Assembly: GCF_000282375.1 (NCBI RefSeq)
Contig: NZ_AKJK01000012.1
Coordinates: 1 to 64,000 of the forward strand
Source of the DNA: Pseudomonas sp. GM50
Lineage (GTDB): Bacteria; Pseudomonadota; Gammaproteobacteria; Pseudomonadales; Pseudomonadaceae
Direction of reading: 5' to 3'
Length of the DNA stretch: 64,000 bases
Positions 25,950 through 35,568 of this stretch are shown one piece after another. The notes below the pieces were generated by a model. The model ran no database searches and was not told the origin of the DNA. It saw nothing but the letters and a program-made list of their open reading frames with translations. The translations under genes were made by a program, and so were the position numbers. Positions within the stretch are counted from its first letter, which is position 1, and each line of letters opens with the position of its first letter.

Positions 25950-26549
25950 TTAGCCGACGCGGTAGGTCTGGCCGGTCTGCAAGCCTTCCACGCTTTTGGC
26001 GTAGGCCAGCGCCACTTCGGCGGCGGGAACCGGTTTGAAACCACGGAAGTACGGGGCGTAGCTACCCATGGCTTCGACCAGCACGTTGGGGCTGACCGAG
26101 TTGATGCGCAGGCCGCGTGGCAGTTCGATCGCCGCTGCACGGACGAAACTGTCCAGGGCGCCGTTGACCAGCGAGGCTGAGCTGCCGGTACGAATCGGAT
26201 CGTGGCTGAGGATGCCGGTGGTGAAGGTGAATGACGCTCCGTCATTGGCGAATTCCCGGCCGATCAGCAGCAGGTTGACCTGACCCATCAGCTTATCCCG
26301 CAAGCCGAGCTCGAAGTCTTGTTCGGTCATGGTGGCCAGCGGCACGAAGTTGACGCTGCCGGCGGCGCAGATCAGCGCGTCGAAGTTGCCAGTCTGTTGG
26401 AACAATTTGCGGATCGAGGCGCTGTCACTGATGTCGACCTGAAACTCACCGCTTTTACGGCCGATACGGATGATTTCGTGGCGCTGGGACAGTTCATGGT
26501 CAATGGCCGAGCCGACGGTGCCAGAGGCGCCAATCAAAAGAATTTTCAT
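25950..26549 (-). CDS. Short-chain dehydrogenase/reductase
   Basis: A 199-residue SDR protein with the cofactor motif GASGTVGSAI at residues 6-15. The catalytic Tyr-x-x-x-Lys region is not seen in its classic form; the segment SSASLVNGALDSFVRAAAIE takes its place. This places it among the small atypical SDRs. The ATG at 26549 begins the first beta strand; the upstream reading adds unrelated sequence. It is divergent from a LysR-type regulator, which may control it. Confidence 0.85.
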   Translation of the reverse strand: MKILLIGASGTVGSAIDHELSQRHEIIRIGRKSGEFQVDISDSASIRKLFQQTGNFDALICAAGSVNFVPLATMTEQDFELGLRDKLMGQVNLLLIGREFANDGASFTFTTGILSHDPIRTGSSASLVNGALDSFVRAAAIELPRGLRINSVSPNVLVEAMGSYAPYFRGFKPVPAAEVALAYAKSVEGLQTGQTYRVG

Positions 26550-26655
26550 CGCGATGTACCTGAATGGGTTTGGATTGAATTTAAGTTTAGAGTGGTTTTT
26601 TCCATAGATAAGCGGGCTAATAGGCAACCTTTGGTTTTCAAATGGAAACAATCCC

Positions 26656-27570
26656 ATGAGCGAAATGGACGATCTGGCGGCGTTCGCGGTGTTGATCGAG
26701 GCGGGCAGTTTCACCCTGGCCGCTCAGCAATTGGGGTGCAGCAAGGGGCAACTTTCCAAGCGCATCAGTCTGCTGGAAACGCGGTTTTCCGTAGTGTTGC
26801 TGCAACGCACCACACGCCGCTTGAGCCTGACGGCGGCGGGTGCGGCGCTATTGCCGCAAGCCCAGGCACTGGTGATTCAAGTCGAGCGAGCGCGTCAGGC
26901 CCTGGCGCGATTGAAAGACGACATGGCCGGCCCGGTGCGGATGACGGTTCCGGTTTCATTGGGGGAAACCTTCTTTGACGGCGTATTGCTGGAGTTTTCC
27001 CGGCAGTACCCCGAAGTGCAGATCGAACTGGAGCTCAACAATAACTACCGTGACCTGTCCCGGGACGGTTTCGACCTGGCGATCCGCTCGGAAGTGGCCA
27101 ACGATGAACGCCTGGTCGCCCGTCCGCTGCTGGCCTGGCACGAGATGACTTGCGCCAGCCCTGCGTACCTTGAGCGATTCGGTGAGCCACTGACGCCTCA
27201 GGCATTGGCGGAGCACCGCTGCCTGCTCAACAGCCATTACAGCGGTCGCGAAGAATGGCTCTATCACCAACAGCACGAGTTACTGCGGGTGCGAGTGTCG
27301 GGGCCGTTCGCCAGCAACCACTACAACCTCTTGAAGAAAGCCGCGCTGGCGGATGCGGGCATTGCGCGTTTGCCGTCGTATTTGCTGCAAGAGGAATTGG
27401 CTGACGGGCGTTTGCGCTGGCTCCTGCGCGATTATCAGACCCGCAGCATGCCGATGTACCTGGTGCATCCGTATCAGGGTGGTTTGCCGAAACGTACCCA
27501 AGTGCTGGCGGATTATTTGATGGGTTGGTTCAAGCGCAGTGGCGAGGCGTTGGATCGGCTTCAACGGTAA
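26656..27570 (+). CDS. LysR family transcriptional regulator
   Basis: A 304-residue LysR-type regulator: an N-terminal winged helix-turn-helix (AFAVLIEAGSFTLAAQQLGC SKGQLSKRI, LLQRTTRRLSLT) and a periplasmic-binding-like effector domain (VPVSLGETFFDGVLLEFSRQ, DLAIRSE). It is of the CrgA/DmlR-like subgroup by its effector domain. It lies 106 bp from the divergent SDR gene, which is its most likely target. Confidence 0.92.
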   Translation: MSEMDDLAAFAVLIEAGSFTLAAQQLGCSKGQLSKRISLLETRFSVVLLQRTTRRLSLTAAGAALLPQAQALVIQVERARQALARLKDDMAGPVRMTVPVSLGETFFDGVLLEFSRQYPEVQIELELNNNYRDLSRDGFDLAIRSEVANDERLVARPLLAWHEMTCASPAYLERFGEPLTPQALAEHRCLLNSHYSGREEWLYHQQHELLRVRVSGPFASNHYNLLKKAALADAGIARLPSYLLQEELADGRLRWLLRDYQTRSMPMYLVHPYQGGLPKRTQVLADYLMGWFKRSGEALDRLQR

Positions 27571-27588
27571 CGTCTCACCACCCAACCC

Positions 27589-27680
27589 CTGTGGGAGCGA
27601 GCCTGCTCGCGATGACGGTGTGACATTCGGCATTGATGGTGGCTGACACTGCGCTATCGCGAGCTGACTCGCTCCCACAA
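27589..27680. repeat. REP inverted pair (GTGGGAGCGAGCC family)
   Basis: CTGTGGGAGCGAGCCTGCTC GCGATGACGG faces TATCGCGAGCTGACTCGCTCCC ACA. The right arm differs at a few positions. Confidence 0.85.
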
Positions 27681-27688
27681 GGGGATCT

Positions 27689-28192
27689 TCATCGTCTGGA
27701 GTTTTGAGGTCTGGCATACCGCTTGGCGATCAGGTGATCAATCGACAACTTGCCCGGCCCGGTCGCCATCAAGTACAGCAACACCGCAGCCCAAGTGCCG
27801 TGGGTCGGATAGGCATCGGGGTACACGAACAGCTGAATAGTCAGCGTCATCCCCAACAGCGCCAGGGCCGAAAACCGTGTGGCGAAGCCGATCAGGATCA
27901 GCACCGGAAAAAAATGCTCGGCGAAGGCTGCCAGGTGCGCCGCCAGTTCCGGGGAGAGCAATGGCAAGTGATATTCGCTCTCGAACAACGGGATGGTTGA
28001 GTCCGCCAGCCTTGGTACGCCGAGTTGAAACGTGCCGTCGATCAAGTCGATGGCCAGGCCTTCCACCTTGGTTTGCCCGGACTTCCAGAACACCGCGGCA
28101 ATGGAAAAACGCGCGATAAAGGCGATCAGGCTGTGGGGGATTTTTTCCAGCCACTTGATGGCGCGGGCGATGGGGTTCTGATGGCGATTCAT
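27689..28192 (-). CDS. DoxX family membrane protein of the bufferin operon
   Basis: A 167-residue DoxX-type membrane protein with four predicted helices (HSLIAFIARFSIAAVFWKSG; LAAHLAAFAEHFFPVLILIG; FSALALLGMTLTIQLFVYP; WAAVLLYLMATGPGKLSIDH). DoxX proteins often accompany bufferin (MNIO) operons, where their exact role is not settled. The ATG overlaps the stop of the bufC-like gene by 4 bases (ATGA), so translation is coupled. The C-terminus is basic. Confidence 0.88.
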   Translation of the reverse strand: MNRHQNPIARAIKWLEKIPHSLIAFIARFSIAAVFWKSGQTKVEGLAIDLIDGTFQLGVPRLADSTIPLFESEYHLPLLSPELAAHLAAFAEHFFPVLILIGFATRFSALALLGMTLTIQLFVYPDAYPTHGTWAAVLLYLMATGPGKLSIDHLIAKRYARPQNSRR

Positions 28193-28947
28193 GGCGATAC
28201 CTTGTGGTGTAAATGGGTAATGACGTTGTGGCTGATCAGCAGCGCCAGGGTTTGGCTGAGGTCGAAGTCGGGCGCTGTCTCTAACGCTTGGGTCAGGGAA
28301 TGGCCGTTTCGCAGGTTCTGAATGAACGTGCTGGCGCCGTGGTCGATGGCGAAAACCTCAACTTCCAGACCATTGCGCAGCACCAGCGCGTTTTGCCCGT
28401 GGCCGAGGTCGATCCCGGCCAGCGTCGCGTCCTGTTGATGCGCGGCCCAGATAGCAATCACGGCAAAGGCTGAAGTCAGCAGATTCAGGGAGGGATGGAA
28501 TCCGACCGTCAGCTCGTTCAGCGCCTGCGGGTCCGACAGCGCGGCGGCGATTTGTTCATGGCGCAAGGTCTGCGTGTCGGCGGCGTGATAGGCCTGAACG
28601 CGCAACCGCTCCAACCGCGCCATGTCGGCCAGATAAGGCACGCTGGCTGCCGGTTCAAAGCTGTCGATGAACTCGGCGAAGTCCTTGCCGTAATCGTTGA
28701 TGAGTGGGCCTTGGGGCGGGCAATGCTGCACATACAGCCCCGCCATCGCCCGAAAGAACTCATCGCCCACCAATTGCGAAACCACTGGGTAACTGTCGGC
28801 CAAGGCGTTGATCAGCGAGCTCTGCACATTGTTGCGATACACCGCGAAACGGCTGGCGGGATCGGCGCCATTGGCACTGAACAAACCATCGGGGCAGGGC
28901 TGTTGCGGATCGAGCAGGGCGGCGGCAAACGCAGCTTGAGTGCTCAT
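28189..28947 (-). CDS. BufC/HvfC family (DUF2063) protein
   Basis: A 252-residue protein with the DUF2063 N-terminal domain ([58 protein letters not shown]). These are partner proteins for MNIO/DUF692 enzymes, thought to present the precursor peptide. The ATG at 28947 is chosen because the family begins with this helix; its start overlaps the stop of the DUF692 gene by 4 bases (ATGA). Confidence 0.9.
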   Translation of the reverse strand: MSTQAAFAAALLDPQQPCPDGLFSANGADPASRFAVYRNNVQSSLINALADSYPVVSQLVGDEFFRAMAGLYVQHCPPQGPLINDYGKDFAEFIDSFEPAASVPYLADMARLERLRVQAYHAADTQTLRHEQIAAALSDPQALNELTVGFHPSLNLLTSAFAVIAIWAAHQQDATLAGIDLGHGQNALVLRNGLEVEVFAIDHGASTFIQNLRNGHSLTQALETAPDFDLSQTLALLISHNVITHLHHKVSP

Positions 28948-29798
28948 GATCGGCCCCCCGCGCAGTGCAGCCACTCATCGGCCTGACGGGCTTCGGCGTG
29001 CAGCACGCTGAAGGCCGGTAACTGGTTGTCACGCTCGATCAACGTGGCGATCGGGCCAACCCGTTCCAGCACCTGCCTGTACAGTGCCCATACCGCGTTA
29101 TCGATGGGCGCACCGTGATCGTCGATCAGCAGACGGTCGCCGAGGCTGTCGGTGTCTTCGGCAAACCCGGCCAGATGAATCTCCCCCACCGCCTGCAGCG
29201 GTAGCGCATCGATGTAGGCCAGCGGATTTCTTTGATGATTGATGCAGGAGACGTAGACGTTGTTGACGTCCAGCAGCAGCCCGCAGCCGGTGCGGCGAAT
29301 GACTTCGCGGATGAAATCAGCTTCATCGATTGTCGAGCGCTGGAACGCCAGATACGTCGCCGGGTTCTCCAGCAGCATCGGGCGTTTGAGGGCGCTCTGC
29401 ACCTGATCGATGTGCTCGCAGACGCGGTTCAGCGTCGGTGCATCGTAGGCCAGGGGCAGCAGGTCGTTGAGAAACACCGGGCCATGGCTGGACCAGGCCA
29501 GGTGTTCGGAAAAGGATTGGGGTTGATAGCGTTCGATCAGCGCGGCAAGCCTTTGCAGGTGCTGAAGATCCAGCGGACCTTCGGCACCAATGGACAGGCC
29601 AACGCCGTGTAGCGAAAGCGGATACTGCTCGCGAATCAACCCCAGAAAATGATGAAACGGGCCGCCGGCCACCATGTAGTTTTCGGCGTGGACTTCGAAG
29701 AAACCGATGTCCGGTTGTGCACCGAGCACTTCACGAAAGTGCTCGGTCTTGAGCCCCAGCCCGGAGCGGGGCGGGAGCCCGGAGAATGAATGGTTCAT
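28944..29798 (-). CDS. MNIO (DUF692) enzyme, BufB-like
   Basis: A 284-residue multinuclear non-heme iron oxygenase family member. Metal-ligand segments are visible: [51 protein letters not shown], and [10 protein letters not shown], each with conserved His, Glu or Asp. In bufferin systems this enzyme converts cysteines of the BufA peptide into thiooxazole-type rings. I prefer the ATG at 29798; a GTG 9 bases upstream lacks a ribosome site. It follows the bufA gene by 25 bp. Confidence 0.93.
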   Translation of the reverse strand: MNHSFSGLPPRSGLGLKTEHFREVLGAQPDIGFFEVHAENYMVAGGPFHHFLGLIREQYPLSLHGVGLSIGAEGPLDLQHLQRLAALIERYQPQSFSEHLAWSSHGPVFLNDLLPLAYDAPTLNRVCEHIDQVQSALKRPMLLENPATYLAFQRSTIDEADFIREVIRRTGCGLLLDVNNVYVSCINHQRNPLAYIDALPLQAVGEIHLAGFAEDTDSLGDRLLIDDHGAPIDNAVWALYRQVLERVGPIATLIERDNQLPAFSVLHAEARQADEWLHCAGGRS

Positions 29799-29823
29799 GG
29801 TCGACACTCAGGCTGGGGGCTGA

Positions 29824-30129
29824 TTACGACTTGGCTTTGTAGGCTTCCAGCTGACCGAAACCGGTTGGCGAAGTCTTGCTCATCGTGGTGGCGCAGGTGC
29901 CTTTAGGCACCAGTTTGAAGGCGTTTGGCTGGTAGTCGGTTTTTGCCGTGCCGGCGCAAGTGGTGCCAGCGCCTGCAGCGCAATCGTTATGGCCTTTCAT
30001 GGCCACGCCGAAGCATTTTTCCATGTTGGCGTCAGCGGCATGGGCAGTGGAGACAGCGGCAATGCTCAGGGCAGAACCGAGGGCCAGAACCAGGGCGGTG
30101 GCGGACAGGGTGCGGGTGGTAGCAGTCAT
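29824..30129 (-). CDS. Bufferin precursor peptide, BufA1-like (copper RiPP)
   Basis: A 101-residue exported peptide: signal peptide cleaved after AHA (residue 31), then [19 protein letters not shown] and [11 protein letters not shown] with four cysteines (39, 50, 58, 79). This EKC(F/Y)GV ... NDCA ... PKG(T/L)C pattern is that of BufA1 bufferins, described as copper-chelating ribosomal peptides whose cysteines are modified by the MNIO partner. Its place at the head of bufA-bufB-bufC-doxX supports the call. The ATG at 30129 has GGAG 8-9 bases upstream (CGGAGAAACATC). In the family it helps survival under copper excess. Confidence 0.9.
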   Translation of the reverse strand: MTATTRTLSATALVLALGSALSIAAVSTAHAADANMEKCFGVAMKGHNDCAAGAGTTCAGTAKTDYQPNAFKLVPKGTCATTMSKTSPTGFGQLEAYKAKS

Positions 30130-30245
30130 GATGTTTCTCCGAAATTGAGCTTGGGTTGGCAAGCGTTTGTGCTTGCTTACTGCTCTAGAGAAACGACAGG
30201 GCGATGCGTTACAGGCCACCCGAAAAATTTTTGCCGATAAAGTCG

Positions 30246-30938
30246 TCAGGCAATGCTGATTTTACTGACGCTGGTGATCTGACCGTTCCAGATCATCTCG
30301 TAGTGGGCTGTTTGAGTGATTGATGAGAGGGGGCTGGGGGTCATCAGTGCCCAGCAGTAGCTCCCATGCTTGCGCACGGAGTTGTACCGCAGACCAGGGA
30401 CCCCAGCATCCTTGATGGCCTTTCCCAAGCGATGGGAGTGTGTGTAATCGACAGGGTCGTAGATAGGATCGTCCATCGGAATGGATACGGCATCCCTCAT
30501 GGCTTCGTCAACGAAAGTGCAGGATAACCCCCGGAAAACAAACCTCTCGTAATTGAGACTCTGGACTTTCGACCAATACTGATTCTGATGATGTTGCACC
30601 TCAGCCAGCGCGGTTTCCATCGAGTCAGCCAAGTACAACACGCCAAAACTGCCATCGCTGAAACGCGAACCCGCTGGGTTGATGTGGGTGAAAGGAGCTG
30701 TTGCGTAAGAGCACCCGGGGATGCCAAAGGGAATCTGCGAACGGGGTATCAGCTCAAGCCGACCGACTTCATTTTGCAGCCTCGGGTTTGTGAGGGCCTG
30801 GATCTGATACAGCACATCAAATTCGTCCGCGTTTGCCACGTCGTCAAACAGCGCAATGGGCGGAAATTTTGAATTGATCAATCGGTAGGCCTGCAACTGC
30901 TCACCGGCCAATACAGCCAGCTGGCTCACCGTTACCAT
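30246..30938 (-). CDS. RES family toxin (NAD+ phosphorylase)
   Basis: A 230-residue RES-domain toxin. The hallmark residues are Arg92 ([10 protein letters not shown]), Tyr102 (VLYLADS) and Glu113 ([10 protein letters not shown]), with a later conserved Ser region ([20 protein letters not shown]). Such enzymes degrade NAD+ and stop growth. It overlaps the stop of the antitoxin gene upstream by 7 bases, which couples their translation. Confidence 0.9.
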   Translation of the reverse strand: MVTVSQLAVLAGEQLQAYRLINSKFPPIALFDDVANADEFDVLYQIQALTNPRLQNEVGRLELIPRSQIPFGIPGCSYATAPFTHINPAGSRFSDGSFGVLYLADSMETALAEVQHHQNQYWSKVQSLNYERFVFRGLSCTFVDEAMRDAVSIPMDDPIYDPVDYTHSHRLGKAIKDAGVPGLRYNSVRKHGSYCWALMTPSPLSSITQTAHYEMIWNGQITSVSKISIA

Positions 30939-31336
30939 TGTGCGCCTCGCAACACGTCGATCCGCCGAAACGTCTCGTACAGGGAAATCATATCCCCCTG
31001 AGACATGATTTCGAGCGGGCTACGCCCGTTGAAGAACTCGTTTTCGTTCGCCATCGCCGCAAAACCATAGACGTTCTCAGGGTTATCAAAGACAAGACGC
31101 AGGGCGGCATGGATGTTGAGGATAAAACTGATGCGCTGCATCTGGTCTGAATCCAGGCTTACGGACCAATCGGGATCGCGCTGCTTTGCCCGGGAGTACG
31201 TACTGCGGGAAATGCGCAAGATACGACAGGCCTGATCGCTCGACGCTTGCCACTTTTCGAGTATGCCTACAGCCGCTCGCAAACCAGTCACGCACTGGTC
31301 TTTGCTGAATGCTTGTGCCTGGGAGGTTGCTGTCAT
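30932..31336 (-). CDS. Xre/MbcA/ParS-type antitoxin of the RES toxin
   Basis: A 134-residue antitoxin. The N-terminal part has an Xre-like helix-turn-helix (SSDQACRILRISRSTYSRAK), and the C-terminal DUF2384 domain ([34 protein letters not shown]) inserts into the RES toxin active site. The ATG at 31336 is used; the track-long reading begins in the A/T-rich upstream sequence. As for other such systems it probably represses its own promoter. Confidence 0.9.
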   Translation of the reverse strand: MTATSQAQAFSKDQCVTGLRAAVGILEKWQASSDQACRILRISRSTYSRAKQRDPDWSVSLDSDQMQRISFILNIHAALRLVFDNPENVYGFAAMANENEFFNGRSPLEIMSQGDMISLYETFRRIDVLRGAQW

Positions 31337-31519
31337 GGCGATCACTTTGATTTGGTCTGTAGATGCAAATATATTAAAAATGTATCTGTAGGGCAAGCTT
31401 GTATTGTGAATACGCAGCTCCTACGAGGGCGAACCGGTTACGTCAGGCGTTAGGATGTGTAGCTTGCAGGAAGTAACGCTGACACTGATTAAACACGTTC
31501 TCCCAAACACCCCAAAAAA

Positions 31520-31613
31520 CCTGTGGGAGCGAGCCTGCTCGCGATTGCGGTAAGTCAGTCAATATCTCGGTTGAATGTGAAATTGCCATCGCGAGCAGGC
31601 TCGCTCCCACAGG
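31520..31613. repeat. REP inverted pair (GTGGGAGCGAGCC family), in a 356-bp gap
   Basis: CTGTGGGAGCGAGCCTGCTC GCGATTGCGG faces GCCATCGCGAGCAGGCTCGC TCCCACAG. It is in the 356-bp gap between the antitoxin and braG; besides it, the gap holds the toxin-antitoxin promoter area (A/T-rich 31337-31450) and the braG terminator at 31648. Confidence 0.88.
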
Positions 31614-31647
31614 GGATCTTCATTGTTGTGGGGTTTGTGGCAGGCAT

Positions 31648-31678
31648 AAAAAAACGGCCTGCGAAGGCCGTTTTTTTG
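31648..31678 (-). terminator. Rho-independent terminator of the bra operon
   Basis: AAAAAACGGCCT and AGGCCGTTTTTTT pair around GCGA, giving a perfect stem with a T-run on the minus strand, 15 bp after the braG stop. Confidence 0.93.
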
Positions 31679-31692
31679 TTTACCGCAATCGC

Positions 31693-32394
31693 TTAACCAC
31701 CGAGGTACGCTTCGCGCACTTTCGGGTCGGTCAACAGCGCTTCACCGGTGCCAGTCATCACCACCCGGCCGTTTTCCAGCACGTAGGCACGGTCGGCGAT
31801 TTTCAACGCCTGGTTGGCGTTTTGCTCCACCAGGAACACCGTCACACCGTCCTTGCGCAGTTGTTCGATGATGTCGAAGATCTGCTGGATGATGATCGGT
31901 GCCAGGCCCAGCGATGGCTCGTCGAGCAGCAACAGCTTGGGCTTGCTCATCAGCGCACGACCGATGGCGAGCATTTGCTGTTCGCCGCCAGACATGGTGC
32001 CGCCGCGTTGGGCGAAGCGTTCTTTCAGGCGTGGGAAAAGTCCGAGAACCTTGTCCATCTGTTCCTGATAATCGCCCTTGTCGGTGAAGAATCCGCCCAT
32101 GGCGAGGTTCTCTTCCACGGTCAGACGGGCAAACACTCGACGACCTTCCGGGACCACGGCGATGCTTTTACGCATGATGTGCGACGAGTCCTGGCCGACG
32201 AGCTCTTCACCCATGTAGCGGATGCTGCCGCTGTGGGCTTGCGGCGAACCGCAGAGGGTCATCAGCAGGGTCGACTTGCCGGCACCGTTGGCGCCGATCA
32301 GGGTCACGATCTCGCCTTGGCGAACCTCGACGTTGACGCTGTGCAGCGCCTGGATCTTGCCGTAGAAGGTGGAAACGTTTTCGAACTGCAGCAT
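31693..32394 (-). CDS. livF: Branched-chain amino-acid ABC transporter ATPase LivF/BraG
   Basis: A 233-residue ABC ATPase for import of Leu, Ile and Val. Walker A is GANGAGKST, the signature is TMSGGEQQMLAIGRALMSKP, and Walker B is LLLLDEPSLGLA. Its start abuts the stop of livG without a gap. It is the last gene of the transporter operon and is followed by a strong terminator. Confidence 0.95.
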   Translation of the reverse strand: MLQFENVSTFYGKIQALHSVNVEVRQGEIVTLIGANGAGKSTLLMTLCGSPQAHSGSIRYMGEELVGQDSSHIMRKSIAVVPEGRRVFARLTVEENLAMGGFFTDKGDYQEQMDKVLGLFPRLKERFAQRGGTMSGGEQQMLAIGRALMSKPKLLLLDEPSLGLAPIIIQQIFDIIEQLRKDGVTVFLVEQNANQALKIADRAYVLENGRVVMTGTGEALLTDPKVREAYLGG

Positions 32395-33162
32395 TTACGC
32401 TTCCCCCAGGTAGGCTTTGATCACTTCAGGATTGTCGCGGATCTGTTCCGGCGTACCGTCGGCCAGAGGCGTGCCCTGGTTGATCACGAAGATGTGGTCG
32501 GAAATACTCATGACCAGTTTCATGTCGTGTTCGATCAGCAGCACGGTCACATCATGCTCTTCACGCAGGATGCCGATCAGTGCCTTGAGGTCTTCGGTTT
32601 CCCGCGGGTTGAGACCGGCAGCCGGTTCGTCGAGCATGAGGATCCGCGGGCGGGTCATCATGCAGCGAGCGATTTCCAGGCGACGTTGCTGACCGTAGGC
32701 CAGGGTGCCGGCCGGACGGTTGGCGAACTCCTTGAGGTTGACCTTTTCCAGCCAGTACTCGGCGTATTCCATGGCCTCGCGTTCGCTTCTGCGGAACGCG
32801 GGGGTCTTGAACAGACCGGCCAGGAAATTGGTGTTCAGGTGACGGTGTTGCGCGATCAAGAGGTTCTCGACTGCTGTCATTTCCTTGAACAGCCGCACGT
32901 TCTGGAAGGTGCGCACCACGCCTTTGAGGGCAATCTTGTGGCCCGGCAACCCTTGGATCTGCTCGCCGTCCAGCACGATGCTGCCTGCGGTGGGCTGGTA
33001 GAAGCCGGTCAGGCAGTTGAACACGGTGGTCTTGCCGGCGCCGTTGGGGCCGATCATCGATACCACTTGTTTCTCTTTGACGGTCAAGGCCACGCTGTTG
33101 ACCGCCAGCAGGCCGCCGAAGCGCATGCTCAGGTCAGTGACTTTCAGGATCTCACGGCTCAT
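32395..33162 (-). CDS. livG: Branched-chain amino-acid ABC transporter ATPase LivG/BraF
   Basis: A 255-residue ABC ATPase of the same importer. Walker A is GPNGAGKTT, the signature is [20 protein letters not shown], and Walker B is [13 protein letters not shown]. It overlaps the stop of livM by 4 bases (ATGA). Confidence 0.95.
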   Translation of the reverse strand: MSREILKVTDLSMRFGGLLAVNSVALTVKEKQVVSMIGPNGAGKTTVFNCLTGFYQPTAGSIVLDGEQIQGLPGHKIALKGVVRTFQNVRLFKEMTAVENLLIAQHRHLNTNFLAGLFKTPAFRRSEREAMEYAEYWLEKVNLKEFANRPAGTLAYGQQRRLEIARCMMTRPRILMLDEPAAGLNPRETEDLKALIGILREEHDVTVLLIEHDMKLVMSISDHIFVINQGTPLADGTPEQIRDNPEVIKAYLGEA

Positions 33163-34415
33163 TTGCGCAGCTCCATGTGGGGGCGTTGCATCGGCAGCAG
33201 ACCTTGTGGACGCCAGATCATCATCAGCACCATCAAGGCGCCGAACATCAACATGCGGTATTCACTGAACTCACGCATCATTTCCGGCAACAGGATCATC
33301 ACCGTGGCGGCGAGTACGACGCCCAGTTGCGAGCCCATGCCGCCCAGCACCACGATGGCGAGGATGGTCGCCGATTCGATGAAGGTGAAGGACTCCGGTG
33401 TCACCAGGCCTTGGCGCGCGGCGAAGAAGCTACCGGCGAAACCGGCGAAGCAGGCACCGAGGGTGAAGGCCGACAGCTTGATGACCGTAGGATTGAGACC
33501 CAGTGCACGGCAGGCAATTTCGTCTTCACGCAGCGCTTCCCAGGCACGACCCAGAGGCATGCGCAGCAAGCGGTTGATGACGAACAGCGCGAACAACGAC
33601 AACAACACCGCGATCAGGTAAAGGAAGATCACCTTGTTGATCGAGTTGTATTCCAGGCCGAAGTACTCGTGGAAGGTCTGCAGACCTTCTGCGGCAGTTT
33701 TATCAAAGCTCAGCCCGAAAAGCGTGGGCTTGGGAATGTTGCTGATGCCGTTCGGACCACCCGTGAGGTCGGTCAGGTTACGCAGGAACAGACGGATGAT
33801 TTCACCGAAGCCCAGGGTTACGATTGCCAGGTAGTCACCGCGCAAACGCAGTACCGGGAAACCGAGCAGGAAGCCAAACGTGGCCGCCATCATCCCGGCG
33901 ATCGGCAGGCAGATCCAGAAGCTCAAGCCGTAGTAGTGCGACAGCAGCGCGTAGCTGTAGGCGCCCACGGCGTAGAAGCCGACGTAACCGAGGTCGAGCA
34001 GGCCGGCAAGGCCAACCACGATGTTCAGGCCCAGGCCGAGCATCACGTAGATCAGCACCAGGGTTGCGATGTCCACCGCCCCGCGGGAGCCGAAGAACGG
34101 CCAGACCAGCGCGCCGATGATCAACGCGATGATGATCCAGCGCTGGGTAGTTGGCAGGGTCAGGAAGTTAGTGGCCTTGGCCGGGATCACCGGCAGGTTG
34201 GGCGAGGCTTTCCAGGCCGAGCTGATCTGCTGGTCGAACAGCACCCGCAGGAACATCAGCACCGAGCACACGGCGATGGTGATCAGCGTTGCAGTGCTGG
34301 TGCCATGGACTTCGAGGTTGATGCCGACAATGGTCAGTTTCAGACCGAGTACCGGGTAGGCAACAGCCCATACCAGCAAGGCGCTGAACAACGCCTGTTT
34401 AAGATTCCTAGTCAT
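33159..34415 (-). CDS. livM: Branched-chain amino-acid ABC permease LivM/BraE
   Basis: A 418-residue permease with about ten helices; the conserved block [20 protein letters not shown] and the ATPase-contact region ([20 protein letters not shown]) are clear. The N-terminus is longer than the shortest family members. It overlaps livH by 4 bases. Confidence 0.95.
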   Translation of the reverse strand: MTRNLKQALFSALLVWAVAYPVLGLKLTIVGINLEVHGTSTATLITIAVCSVLMFLRVLFDQQISSAWKASPNLPVIPAKATNFLTLPTTQRWIIIALIIGALVWPFFGSRGAVDIATLVLIYVMLGLGLNIVVGLAGLLDLGYVGFYAVGAYSYALLSHYYGLSFWICLPIAGMMAATFGFLLGFPVLRLRGDYLAIVTLGFGEIIRLFLRNLTDLTGGPNGISNIPKPTLFGLSFDKTAAEGLQTFHEYFGLEYNSINKVIFLYLIAVLLSLFALFVINRLLRMPLGRAWEALREDEIACRALGLNPTVIKLSAFTLGACFAGFAGSFFAARQGLVTPESFTFIESATILAIVVLGGMGSQLGVVLAATVMILLPEMMREFSEYRMLMFGALMVLMMIWRPQGLLPMQRPHMELRK

Positions 34416-35335
34416 ACTTTCTCAACCTCCGGACGGCCCAACAGGCCGGTTGGCCGGAACAACAACACCAGGACCAATAGACCGAACGCTACGACGTCCT
34501 TGTACTGGTCGCCGAAAATATCGGCACCAAAGGCTTCCGCCACCCCAAGCACCAGCCCGCCGAGCATCGCGCCGGGGATGCTGCCGATACCGCCCAATAC
34601 TGCTGCGGTGAAGGCCTTGAGGCCGACCAGGAAACCGGCGTTCGGGTTGATCACGCCGTATTGCATGCTCAGCAGCACGGCCGCGATGGCCGCCAGTGCG
34701 GCACCGATGACGAAGGTCAGGGCGATGATGTTGTTGGTGTTGATACCCAAGAGGTTGGCCATCTTGATGTCTTCGGCACAGGCGCGGCAGGCGCGACCCA
34801 GGCGAGAGCGGGAGATGAACAGCGTCAGGCCGAGCATGGCGACCAGGGTCACCACGAACACCACGATTTGCATGTAGGAAATCAGCACTTCATGTGCGCC
34901 ACCCGGCCCGATGGCGAAGTTGCCAGGGATCAGGTTGGAGATGGATTTGTCCTTGGAGTCTTGCGCCAGCAGAACCGTGTTCTGCAGGAAGATCGACATG
35001 CCGATGGCAGAGATCAGCGGGATCAGACGGTTGCTGCCGCGCAGGGGGCGGTAGGCGATCCGTTCGATGCTGTAACCGTAGGCACTGGTAACGACGATGG
35101 TCGCGATGAAAGCGGCGGTCATCAATAGCGGGACACTCTCGAGTCCCAGCATGGCCAGCCCGGCAATGGCGATGAACGCCACGTAAGAGCCGATCATGTA
35201 CACCTCGCCGTGGGCGAAGTTGATCATTCCAATGATGCCGTAAACCATCGTATAGCCGATGGCGATCAGGGCATACGTGCTGCCAATGGTCAGACCATTA
35301 ACCAGCTGTTGGAAGAAGTGATAGATGTCAGGCAT
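34412..35335 (-). CDS. livH: Branched-chain amino-acid ABC permease LivH/BraD
   Basis: A 307-residue permease with the family opening [40 protein letters not shown] and the EAA-like region [20 protein letters not shown]. It is the first gene of the permease/ATPase block and lies 233 bp after the binding-protein gene, which has a strong terminator in between. Confidence 0.95.
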   Translation of the reverse strand: MPDIYHFFQQLVNGLTIGSTYALIAIGYTMVYGIIGMINFAHGEVYMIGSYVAFIAIAGLAMLGLESVPLLMTAAFIATIVVTSAYGYSIERIAYRPLRGSNRLIPLISAIGMSIFLQNTVLLAQDSKDKSISNLIPGNFAIGPGGAHEVLISYMQIVVFVVTLVAMLGLTLFISRSRLGRACRACAEDIKMANLLGINTNNIIALTFVIGAALAAIAAVLLSMQYGVINPNAGFLVGLKAFTAAVLGGIGSIPGAMLGGLVLGVAEAFGADIFGDQYKDVVAFGLLVLVLLFRPTGLLGRPEVEKV

Positions 35336-35514
35336 TACAGCGCTCCTAAAAACCTGATACGCATTTCACTGGTGGAGTCATTTTCCCGCTCGAGCCCCGT
35401 GGATCTGCATCCACTTCGAATTCGAGGTTTGCCAGCGAACCGCTGATGACGGTTTTGAGATTTTCAGGTGGGGAGACTGGCGGATCACGCCAGCGCGGCC
35501 CAATACGTTCGTAA

Positions 35515-35546
35515 AATAAAGCCCACGGCACGCCGTGGGCTTTATT
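35515..35546 (-). terminator. Terminator between the binding-protein gene and livH
   Basis: AATAAAGCCCACGGC and GCCGTGGGCTTTATT form a perfect stem with a tight centre, followed on the minus strand by TTTTAC. It lies 22 bp after the binding-protein stop. Partial read-through here could set the usual excess of binding protein over permease. Confidence 0.9.
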
Positions 35547-35568
35547 GGCAGTCAGTCAGGCCAAGGCC

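Noticed and set aside
30183..30215. Possible ECF sigma promoter before bufA (GTAAC and CGTTTC elements on the minus strand)
   Set aside because: The spacing between the two elements is about 11 bases, too short for the usual ECF promoter, and no sigma-factor gene is adjacent.
31822..34877. Two long plus-strand frames across the liv/bra operon
   Set aside because: They lie opposite the ABC transporter genes and run through the ATPase motifs in reverse; no domain is seen.
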